DNA of 64,000 nucleotides from Streptomyces flavidovirens DSM 40150 (GTDB lineage: Bacteria; Actinomycetota; Actinomycetes; Streptomycetales; Streptomycetaceae). The stretch spans positions 62,001 through 126,000 of the forward strand of contig NZ_AUBE01000016.1 of NCBI RefSeq assembly GCF_000429085.1, read 5' to 3'. A program made the position numbers and the translations under genes. Shown here piece after piece: positions 8,334 to 15,254 of this stretch (its first letter is position 1; the number at the start of each line of letters is the position of its first letter). Under the pieces are notes generated by a model that worked only from the letters and a program-made list of their open reading frames with translations, was not told the DNA's origin and did no database searches.

Positions 8334-9020
8334 ATGAATGATCACGTGCGCGACCTGGCCTCTGTACGCGAAGCGACCGACCGGCTCCTCGCCGCGACCG
8401 GCAAGCTGGACAACGCCGACGTGACGCAACCGTCACGGCTGCCCGGCTGGACGCGCGGTCATGTCCTGGCCCACCTGGCCCGTAACGCGGACGCTCTCGT
8501 GAACGTCCTGTCCGGCCGGCCCATGTACGCCAGCGCCGAGGTGCGCGAAGCCGACATCGCGCGCGACGCCCCGCGCCCCCTCGCCGTACACCTGGAGGAC
8601 GTGCGCGACAGCGCGGCCCGCTTCGACGAGACGGCCGCCGCCCCCGCCGACTGGTCCCGTACGGTCGCCCTGCGGGGCGGCGTCACGGACTCGGCCTCGC
8701 GCATCCCCTTCCGCCGCCTCGTCGAGGTCGAGCTGCACCACGTGGACCTGGGCATCGGTTACGAGCTGGAGGACCTGCCGGAGGAGTTCACGGGACGCGA
8801 GATCGCGTTCCTCGCGGACCGCTTCGCGGGGAACGCCGACGTACCCGCGATCGTACTGACGGCCGCCGACGGACGGCAGTGGCGTACGGGAAGCACCGGA
8901 GGCGATCCCGTGACCGTCACCGGCAGCGCTCCCGACCTGCTGGGCTGGCTCGCGGGCCGGCGCGACGGGGCCGCTCTCGACACCGCCGGCGCCCCGCTGC
9001 CCGCGCTGCCGCCGCTATAG
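8334..9020 (+). CDS. DinB-fold, mycothiol-dependent maleylpyruvate isomerase family protein
   Basis: This 228-residue protein belongs to the actinobacterial maleylpyruvate isomerase/DinB superfamily. The N-terminal half has the family signature PSRLPGWTRGHVLAHLARNA (about residues 32-51), whose first metal-binding His lies in GHVLAHLARN. A second signature, VEVELHHVDLGIGY (about 130-143), supplies the other His ligands. The C-terminal region is the small alpha/beta domain seen in these enzymes. Such proteins often use mycothiol as thiol cofactor, but the substrate here is unknown. It is 9 bp upstream of a metallo-beta-lactamase-fold gene and probably cotranscribed; both families can act in thiol-linked detoxification. 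Confidence 0.88.
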   Translation: MNDHVRDLASVREATDRLLAATGKLDNADVTQPSRLPGWTRGHVLAHLARNADALVNVLSGRPMYASAEVREADIARDAPRPLAVHLEDVRDSAARFDETAAAPADWSRTVALRGGVTDSASRIPFRRLVEVELHHVDLGIGYELEDLPEEFTGREIAFLADRFAGNADVPAIVLTAADGRQWRTGSTGGDPVTVTGSAPDLLGWLAGRRDGAALDTAGAPLPALPPL

Positions 9021-9029
9021 GCTGACTCC

Positions 9030-9686
9030 ATGACGTACAGCGGAGCGGTGAAGGTCGGCGGCCGGGCGAACGTGCACGAGCTCACGGACCTGATGATCTC
9101 CAAGGTCGCGGTCGGGTCCATGAACAACAACGCGTATCTGCTGCGCTGTCGCGACACCGGGGAACAGCTTCTGATCGACGCGGCCGCCGAGCCGCAGACT
9201 CTCCTGCGGCTGATCGGTGACGACGGCATCGCGTCCGTCGTCACCACCCACCGCCACGGCGACCACTGGCAGGCCCTCGCCGAGGTCGTGGCAGCGACCG
9301 GGGCGCGCACGTACGCGGGCCGGTACGACGCGGAGGGCATCCCCGTCCCGACCGACGTGCTGCTGGACGACGGCGACACCGTCCGCGTCGGACGCGTCGA
9401 GCTCACCGCCCGCCACCTCGTCGGCCACACTCCGGGCTCCATCGTCCTGGTCTACGACGACCCGCACGGGCACCCGCACGTCTTCACCGGGGACTGCCTC
9501 TTCCCCGGAGGCGTGGGCAACACGTGGCAGGACCCGCAGGCCTTCGCGAGCCTCATCAATGACGTCGAGGAGAAGCTCTTCGGCCGGCTCCCCGACGAGA
9601 CGTGGGTCTACCCCGGACACGGCAACGACACCACCCTCGGCAACGAGCGCCCGCACCTGGCCGAGTGGCGCGAGCGCGGCTGGTAG
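9030..9686 (+). CDS. Metallo-beta-lactamase-fold hydrolase, glyoxalase II-like
   Basis: A 218-residue zinc hydrolase. It has the hallmark THRHGDH motif (T-H-x-H-x-D-H, about residues 72-78), a following His (VGHTPGS), the GDCLFPGG Asp motif and the final GHGNDTT His. This complete ligand set and the size match hydroxyacylglutathione hydrolase-like enzymes, which in actinobacteria would act on mycothiol adducts. It starts 9 bp after the DinB-fold gene and likely shares its transcript. A short hairpin (AGGGG/CCCCT near 9687-9701) follows the stop. Confidence 0.9.
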   Translation: MTYSGAVKVGGRANVHELTDLMISKVAVGSMNNNAYLLRCRDTGEQLLIDAAAEPQTLLRLIGDDGIASVVTTHRHGDHWQALAEVVAATGARTYAGRYDAEGIPVPTDVLLDDGDTVRVGRVELTARHLVGHTPGSIVLVYDDPHGHPHVFTGDCLFPGGVGNTWQDPQAFASLINDVEEKLFGRLPDETWVYPGHGNDTTLGNERPHLAEWRERGW

Positions 9687-9782
9687 AGGGGTCTGCCCCC
9701 TGAGAGTGATGTGCCGCTCTAGCCGGTACGACTACTTCGATGCAGCCCGTAACCGCGCTTCACGCTGGGTAGTTGTGGGCGC

Positions 9783-11084
9783 ATGCGCGAAGAACGACCT
9801 CCCTCCATGACCCGCCTCGCCACCGCGTCGCTCGCCGGAACAGCCATCGAGTTCTACGACTTCTTTGTCTACGGAACGGCCGCCGCGCTCGTTCTCGGAC
9901 CGCTCTTCTTCCCGACCTTTTCGCCACTCGCGGGAACGCTCGCAGCGTTCGGCACCTTCGCAGTCGGTTTCATTTCACGACCGCTCGGATCTGTCGTCTT
10001 CGGGCACATCGGCGACCGTTACGGACGCCGTCCTGTCCTGTTCGCCTCACTGTCGCTCACGGGAATCGCGACCGTCGCCGTCGGTTGCGTACCGACGTAC
10101 GGGTCGATCGGAGTCGCGGCGCCCGTACTCCTTCTGGTGCTGCGCTTTCTGCAGGGTCTGGGGCTCGGCGGCGAGTGGGGCGGTGCGGTGCTGCTGACCG
10201 CCGAACACGCCCCCGCGAACCGCCGCGGACTGTGGGCGAGTTTCCCCCAGATCGGTCCCTCCGTCGGTTTCCTCCTGGCCAACGGCGTCATGCTGGCCCT
10301 CTCCGCCTCGCTGACCGACGCGCAGTTCGCCGCGTGGGGATGGCGCGTGCCGTTCTGGGCGGCCGGCCTGCTGGCCGCGGCCGGACTCCTGCTGCGTACG
10401 TCCCTGTCCGAGACCCCGCAGTTCAAGGAGCTCGCCGAGAGCGGCGAGCGCGCGAGCGTCCCGCTCACCGAGGTCGTACGCGACCACTGGCGGCTCGTCC
10501 TGCTCACGGCCGGCGCGCTCGCCGTCGGATACGCCGTGTTCTACGCCGTGACGACGTGGTCCCTGTCGTACGCGACCGAGCACCTGGGCGTCAGCCGCAC
10601 AGTGATGCTCACCTGCATCATGGCCGCCGTGGCGATCAAGGGCGCGGCCACTCCGTTCGCCGCGATGCTCAGTGACCGTTACGGGCGCAAGCCGCTGTGT
10701 CTGGCGGGCTGCGCGGCGGCGGCGCTGTGGATGTTCCCCATGGTCGCGCTGCTGCATACCGCCGAGCCGCTGCTGATGTTCCTGGGCTTCCTCGGTGCGC
10801 AACTGGCGTTCATCACCATGTTCGCGGTAGTTGCCGCGTACCTGCCGGAACTGTACGAGCCCAGGGTGCGCTGCACGGGCGCGGCCGTCGGCTACAACCT
10901 CGCGGGCGTGCTCGGCGGCGCGCTGACCCCCCTCGTCGCGACGGCGGTGGCGCACGGTGAAGGGCCGCCGTGGGGTGTCGCCCTCTATCTCACCGCCATC
11001 GCACTGCTCAGCCTGGGCTGCTTCGCACTGCTGCCGGAGACCAGGCCGGTGGCCGACCCGGTGGCGGAACCCGCCGCTGCCTGA
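9783..11084 (+). CDS. MFS transporter, metabolite:H+ symporter (MHS) family
   Basis: A 433-residue membrane transporter with 12 predicted helices. The N-terminus IEFYDFFVYGTAAALVLGPLF and the loop motif GHIGDRYGRRPVL are diagnostic of the metabolite:H+ symporter subfamily, which contains uptake systems for dicarboxylates, shikimate, proline/betaine and similar compounds. A repeat of the loop motif, SDRYGRKPL, lies in the second half. The substrate is not predictable. The ATG at 9783 gives a short cytosolic leader; the ATG at 9807 (MTRLATASLAG) is an equally plausible start. It is followed by a strong hairpin shared with terC. Confidence 0.9.
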   Translation: MREERPPSMTRLATASLAGTAIEFYDFFVYGTAAALVLGPLFFPTFSPLAGTLAAFGTFAVGFISRPLGSVVFGHIGDRYGRRPVLFASLSLTGIATVAVGCVPTYGSIGVAAPVLLLVLRFLQGLGLGGEWGGAVLLTAEHAPANRRGLWASFPQIGPSVGFLLANGVMLALSASLTDAQFAAWGWRVPFWAAGLLAAAGLLLRTSLSETPQFKELAESGERASVPLTEVVRDHWRLVLLTAGALAVGYAVFYAVTTWSLSYATEHLGVSRTVMLTCIMAAVAIKGAATPFAAMLSDRYGRKPLCLAGCAAAALWMFPMVALLHTAEPLLMFLGFLGAQLAFITMFAVVAAYLPELYEPRVRCTGAAVGYNLAGVLGGALTPLVATAVAHGEGPPWGVALYLTAIALLSLGCFALLPETRPVADPVAEPAAA

Positions 11085-11109
11085 CGCCGGGCCCGCACCA
11101 CGAGAACCG

Positions 11110-11143
11110 GCCGGTGCGAGCGGTGTTGCCCGCTCGCACCGGC
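11110..11143. terminator. Strong bidirectional terminator hairpin
   Basis: A perfect 14-bp stem (11110-11123 with 11130-11143) and a 6-nt loop lie between the convergent MFS and terC genes. The symmetric position, 26 bp after one stop and 19 bp from the other, suggests it ends both transcripts. Confidence 0.8.
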
Positions 11144-11161
11144 GGTGAGTCCGCTACGCGG

Positions 11162-12172
11162 TCACGAGCCGACGCTCTCCTTGTCGTCGTCGGCCTTGGC
11201 AGCCTCTGCCGCCTCGGCCTCCGCGCGCTGCTCCGTCTTCTTGTTGGCGATGAGGCTCGTGATCGTGGTGACGATCAGGACGCCGCAGATGACCGTCAGC
11301 GAGAAGGGGATGGAGATCTCGGGGACGTGCACCCCGGACTCGTGCAGGGCGTGCAGCACCAGCTTGACGCCGATGAAGCCCAGGATGACCGACAGGCCGT
11401 AACTCAGGTGGACCAGCTTCTTGAGCAGTCCGCCGATGAGGAAGTACAGCTGCCGCAGACCCATGAGGGCGAAGGCGTTGGCGGTGAAGACGATGTACGG
11501 GTCCTGGGTGAGGCCGAAGATCGCCGGGATCGAGTCCAGCGCGAACAGCACATCGGTGGTGCCGATGGCGAGCATGACGACCATCAGGGGCGTCATGATG
11601 CGCTTGCCGTTGTTCCGGATGAAGAGCTTCGTGCCGTGGTACTTGTCGGCGACGCCGAAGCGGTTCTCGATCGACTTGAGGAGACGGTTCTCCTCGTACG
11701 CCTCTTCCTCCTCCTCGGCCCGCGCCTCCTGGATGAGCTTCCAGGCGGTGTAGATCAGGAACGCGCCGAAGATGTAGAAGACCCACGAGAAGTTGGCGAT
11801 GACCGCGGCGCCGGCCGCGATGAAGATCGCCCGCAGCACCAGCGCTATCAGCACACCGATGAGCAGCACACGCTGCTGGAGGTGGGACGGCACCGAGAAC
11901 TTCGCCATGATCAGGACGAAGACAAAGAGATTGTCCACGCTGAGCGATTTCTCGGTGATGAAGCCGGCGAAGAACTCACCGGATGCCTGCGCGGTGCCGA
12001 ATATCAGCAGTCCCAGGCCGAAGAGCACGGCCAGGACGATCCAGACGACCGTCCAGATTCCGGCTTCCTTGATCGACACGTCATGCGGCTTGCGGCCGAT
12101 GAGGAAGTCGACTGCGATCAGGGCGATGAGACCGAAAATGGTCACAGCCCACAGGGTCATAGATACGTCCAC
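11162..12172 (-). CDS. terC: TerC-family integral membrane protein under Mn riboswitch control
   Basis: A 336-residue TerC/Alx-type membrane protein with about nine transmembrane segments. It carries the family signatures EKSLSVDNLFVFVLIM (about residues 73-88) and TTDVLFALDSIPAIFGLT (about 207-224), whose acidic residues in membrane helices are the likely metal ligands. Family members have been linked to tellurite resistance and more recently to manganese export. A GTG start at 12172 is fixed by GGAGG with a 4-base spacer. The 5' leader contains a yybP-ykoY riboswitch, which supports a manganese role. The cytosolic loop is highly acidic (EARAEEEEEAYEEN) and the C-terminus is charged. TerD genes lie directly upstream. 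Confidence 0.95.
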   Translation of the reverse strand: MDVSMTLWAVTIFGLIALIAVDFLIGRKPHDVSIKEAGIWTVVWIVLAVLFGLGLLIFGTAQASGEFFAGFITEKSLSVDNLFVFVLIMAKFSVPSHLQQRVLLIGVLIALVLRAIFIAAGAAVIANFSWVFYIFGAFLIYTAWKLIQEARAEEEEEAYEENRLLKSIENRFGVADKYHGTKLFIRNNGKRIMTPLMVVMLAIGTTDVLFALDSIPAIFGLTQDPYIVFTANAFALMGLRQLYFLIGGLLKKLVHLSYGLSVILGFIGVKLVLHALHESGVHVPEISIPFSLTVICGVLIVTTITSLIANKKTEQRAEAEAAEAAKADDDKESVGS

Positions 12173-12176
12173 TGCG

Positions 12177-12226
12177 CCTCCGGCAGATAGCTACGGCATC
12201 TCACTCAGCGTCGTCGCTGCCGGAGG
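12177..12226 (-). promoter_or_regulatory. Riboswitch expression platform sequestering the terC ribosome-binding site
   Basis: CTGCCGGAGG, which contains the terC Shine-Dalgarno (12177-12186), is perfectly complementary over 10 bases to CCTCCGGCAG at the 3' edge of the aptamer (12217-12226). The first five bases of the latter are also the 3' strand of aptamer helix P1. P1 formation and Shine-Dalgarno sequestration are therefore mutually exclusive, which predicts a translational ON switch when metal is bound. Confidence 0.75.
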
Positions 12227-12327
12227 TCTCTTCCACCCGAGCGCGTTCCGCGCGACTCGGGCCGACGCCCCGGGACCGATGGCGGTCCGTATTGACGGGT
12301 ACGTCGCAGCCGGGAGTACTCCCCTCC
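12222..12327 (-). ncRNA. yybP-ykoY manganese riboswitch aptamer
   Basis: Read on the minus strand, the leader of terC starts GGAGGGGAGTACTCC and ends GGTGGAAGAGACCTCC, closing helix P1 with GGAGG/CCTCC. Between them are a CCGTCAATACGG element, a GGACC/GGTCC hairpin and a CCCGAG/CTCGGG hairpin. The GGGGAGUA 5' box, the CGUCAAU box and the GAAGAGACC 3' box agree with the yybP-ykoY class, which binds Mn2+ and commonly precedes TerC/Alx genes. Assignment is by motif recognition, not by covariance search. Confidence 0.85.
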
Positions 12328-12336
12328 GCTCCACGC

Positions 12337-12366
12337 AGAGTACAGGAAGAACCAAGAAAAGGTAAA
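12337..12366 (-). promoter_or_regulatory. Candidate terC promoter
   Basis: On the minus strand TTTACC (12361-12366), an 18-bp spacer and TACTCT (12337-12342) would start transcription within about 10 bases of the aptamer's 5' end. The -35 is imperfect; the position, in an unusually AT-rich patch, is what makes it credible. Confidence 0.45.
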
Positions 12367-12398
12367 GGAATGGGTAAAGAGTCTCTCAAAAGCGCTGG

Positions 12399-14390
12399 TC
12401 AGCGGGGTAGTGACCGCCTCGCCGTCGCCACCTGAGCGAGCACCTGCCGTACCACCTGACTCCCCGGCGGCGGCAGCAACGGCTCGTACGTCCACGTATG
12501 ACCGACCCACGGGTCGATCAGGTGGTCGTCGGGCACCGGTGTGACGCGCAGCAGCGCCCGCCACAGCGGGTCGAGCACCGGACCGTAGGCGCTCGCGTCC
12601 TCGCGGTCCGCGACCATCATCAGGTGCACGCCGACCGCCGGGCCCTCGTCGGCCAGGTAGCGGAGCTGGGTGACGGCGCGGTCGTCGAAACCGTGCGGGA
12701 AGTCGTTGACGATCAAGAGCTGCTCGGCCGTGTCCAGGTCGGGCGGCAGCGAGTCCGTCACCCCGCCGCGGACGGCCATCTGCACCAGCTCCACCCGCTG
12801 CGTGAGCTTGGCCAGCACCGCCGCCACGCCCTGGGCACCGGCGGCGGGCGGCGCGTCGAGCACGCCGGCCTCGGTCAGCGGGGCGAGTGCGGGCGCGCCG
12901 GTGCCCGCCGGGTCGATGACATGGACGGTGAACTCGCCCGCGGGGTAAACGGCCAGAAGGCGTGCGGCGTGCGCCGCGGCGGTCTCCATGGCCGCCCTGC
13001 GGAGCTGGTCGGACTCCATCAGCAACGCGGTCTCGGAACCGGAGCGGCCGCTGTCGATCCACAGACCGCGCTCCAGCGGCAGGCGCACCAGCATGGGGAT
13101 GCGCAGGTCCGGGCGTTCGGGCAGGTGCAGGTCACCGACGCGCAGGGCCATCGGGATCTCCATGGGCACCCGGTAGCCGTGCCAGACCGGGTTGTCCCAG
13201 GAGGCGAAGGCGGGCGGCAGGGCGGGCTCCACGACGTCGGTCTCGGCGGCGAGCTGGGCCAGGTCGCGCTCCAGTACGTCGCGGGCCTGGCCGACGAGCT
13301 TGTCGTGCTTGGCACGGGCCGTCGCGCGGGCGGTGTCGCCCGCGGTGCCGATCCGGCTGCGGGGGTCGGAGAGTGCCTTGTCGAGCTCCTGGTCCATCCG
13401 GGACTCGGCGAAGTCGACCGCGCTGCGGTACGCCGCGACCGTACGGGCCAGGTCTTCGAACATGCCCCACACCTGGTTGTACAGCCGCTCCTCCATGGAC
13501 CAGCCGGAAGCGTCACCGGCGACGGGCTGCGGGTACTGGCCCGGCGGGGTGGGTGGGGCGGCGGGCGGCGGTGGCGGCGGCGCGGTGTTCCGGCGGCGCG
13601 GGTGCGCGTAGTCGATGGGGCCGCCCTGAGTGGACTGTGGGCCCTGAGTGGTCTGTGGGGCACCGCTTTGCGGGCCGCCCGCCGCCGTGGGCACGGGTGG
13701 CACGGGCGCGGGGGCGGCCGCGGGGGGCGGCGTGGCGTCGGGCGGTGTCTCGCGTCCGCCGTTCGTCGCGTGGGACGTCGTACGCCGCACCCGGTCGTCG
13801 CCCGGGCCGCGGGGCGGTGGCGGCGCGACGGAACGGGCCATGCCGCTGCTGACGGCGTCCTGGATGGCGGCGGCCAGTTCGCGGGCCTGCGCAAGCCCCT
13901 GGTCGCCGAGCATCTCGGCGAGACCGCCCGCGTAACCCTGACCGACGGCGCGTACCTTCCACTTGCCCTGCCTGCGGTAGAGCTCCAGGGCGACGACGGC
14001 GGACTCGGTGTCCAGGCCGGTCACGGTGTAGTTGACGACCTCGGAGCCGTCGAGTCCGGTGACGGAGACGAAGGGGGCCGCGACGGCGCCGAAGCGGGCG
14101 GGGCCGCCCACGCCCAGGGGGAGGGCGAGCAGGACGTTGACGCGGTGCACGGTCTCGGGCAGCGCCTCGAGATCCACGGCAAGCCGGTGGTCGGCCGCGG
14201 CCTGCTTGGACACTTCGAGGCCGGGGAGGTTCGGCGAGCCGGGGTGGGCGACCCACTCCGTGCCGCGTACCGTTCCCTGTTCGTCGCCGAGGGTGGCACC
14301 GGCCACGACCGGCTTGCCGGCCGACACCCGGATCTCCAAACGGGCCTGGGGCAAGGGGTGGTTCTGCCCCCGGACCAGCTCGGCCGTCAT
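12399..14390 (-). CDS. TerD domain fused to degenerate FtsK/SpoIIIE-like domain
   Basis: A 663-residue two-part protein. Residues 1-175 form a TerD/vWA-like calcium-binding stress domain with the ending VALELYRRQGKWKVRAVGQG. A Pro/Ala/Gln-rich linker runs from about 190 to 300. The C-terminal half has a helical segment (about 305-395) and a region resembling FtsK/SpoIIIE P-loop ATPases; LLIVNDFPHGFDDRAVTQL (about 556-575) followed by GPAVGVHLMMVADR mirrors their Walker B and sensor region. The expected Walker A is replaced by DSGRSGSETALLM with no GK(S/T), so ATP hydrolysis looks lost. It lies between terC and the single-domain terD in the same orientation, suggesting a Ter stress complex at the membrane. 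Confidence 0.85.
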   Translation of the reverse strand: MTAELVRGQNHPLPQARLEIRVSAGKPVVAGATLGDEQGTVRGTEWVAHPGSPNLPGLEVSKQAAADHRLAVDLEALPETVHRVNVLLALPLGVGGPARFGAVAAPFVSVTGLDGSEVVNYTVTGLDTESAVVALELYRRQGKWKVRAVGQGYAGGLAEMLGDQGLAQARELAAAIQDAVSSGMARSVAPPPPRGPGDDRVRRTTSHATNGGRETPPDATPPPAAAPAPVPPVPTAAGGPQSGAPQTTQGPQSTQGGPIDYAHPRRRNTAPPPPPPAAPPTPPGQYPQPVAGDASGWSMEERLYNQVWGMFEDLARTVAAYRSAVDFAESRMDQELDKALSDPRSRIGTAGDTARATARAKHDKLVGQARDVLERDLAQLAAETDVVEPALPPAFASWDNPVWHGYRVPMEIPMALRVGDLHLPERPDLRIPMLVRLPLERGLWIDSGRSGSETALLMESDQLRRAAMETAAAHAARLLAVYPAGEFTVHVIDPAGTGAPALAPLTEAGVLDAPPAAGAQGVAAVLAKLTQRVELVQMAVRGGVTDSLPPDLDTAEQLLIVNDFPHGFDDRAVTQLRYLADEGPAVGVHLMMVADREDASAYGPVLDPLWRALLRVTPVPDDHLIDPWVGHTWTYEPLLPPPGSQVVRQVLAQVATARRSLPR

Positions 14391-14490
14391 CGCCTGTCTC
14401 CCCCGTGTGTATGTGGTGCAGCTCCCGGCGGCCGCGATGCCTCCGGGAGCTGCGCGTACTTTTCGGCAGTCGCCTGTTGGCAGTCGCCTG

Positions 14491-15105
14491 TTACAGGTGC
14501 GGCAGGATCGACGGCATCAGGTCCTGGAAGGTACGGCCGTTGGCAGGGGTGCCGATGGCCGTCATCTGCCAGCCGGCGCCGGCGCGGTGCACCTTGGCCA
14601 TGATCTGGGCGGTGTACTGGCCGCCGCCGTCGAGCGTGTAGCGGGCCATCTCCTCGCCGTTGGTCTCGTCGACGATGCGGCAGAACGCGTTCTGCACTTC
14701 CTGGAAGGTCTGGCCGGTGAAGGAGTTCACCGTGAAGACGATCTGGTCGATGTGCACCGGCACGCGCTGGAGGTCGACGAGGATCGCCTCGTCGTCCCCG
14801 CCCTGGCCGGCGCCGCCGACCAGGTTGTCACCGGTGTGCTTGACGGAGCCGTCGTCGCTGACGAGGTGACGGAAGAAGACGACGTCGACCGGCTGCTTGT
14901 CCGCGAACAGGACCGCCGAGGCGTCGAGGTCGACCTCCCGGGTGCGCGAGCCGAACAGACCGCGCCGCGGCGCCGCCTGCCAGCCGAGCCCCATCCGGAC
15001 GGCCGTCAGCGTGCCGCCGCCCTTCTTCTCCAGGCTGATGGCCTGACCCTTGGTCAGATTGACGCCAGGTCCCCCGGGCGCGCTGCCCTTGGATACATCC
15101 ACCAC
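14491..15105 (-). CDS. terD: TerD-family stress/tellurium resistance protein
   Basis: A 204-residue single-domain TerD protein. It shows the family opening VNLTKGQAISLEKKGG, the core GLGWQ and VDLDASAVLF (acidic Ca2+-site residues), GDNLVGGAGQGGDDE, and the C-terminal GWQMTAIGTPANGRT. TerD proteins bind calcium and are associated with tellurite, oxidative and phage-linked stress, as surveyed for Ter systems by Anantharaman and colleagues. Tandem GTG codons at 15105 and 15102 follow an AAGGAGAGGGG; I take the first. It is upstream of the TerD-FtsK-like fusion by about 100 bp and probably in one operon with it. Confidence 0.93.
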   Translation of the reverse strand: MVDVSKGSAPGGPGVNLTKGQAISLEKKGGGTLTAVRMGLGWQAAPRRGLFGSRTREVDLDASAVLFADKQPVDVVFFRHLVSDDGSVKHTGDNLVGGAGQGGDDEAILVDLQRVPVHIDQIVFTVNSFTGQTFQEVQNAFCRIVDETNGEEMARYTLDGGGQYTAQIMAKVHRAGAGWQMTAIGTPANGRTFQDLMPSILPHL

Positions 15106-15254
15106 GCGCTGTCCCCTCTCCTTGCATACCCCGCGGCCCGCCCGTGTGCGTGCGGCTGCCCAGAACCCTACGCAGTCGCGTCCGGGCCGCCACAGTCGCG
15201 TCGGACTTTGTGTCGGTCTTGCAACACACCAGGTTCCGGGCGGCTGCCGCCCCG

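Noticed and set aside
9687..9782. TPP riboswitch suggested by a CTGAGA-like word before the MFS gene
   Set aside because: Only the short CTGAGA word is present; the second conserved arm and stem pairing are missing.
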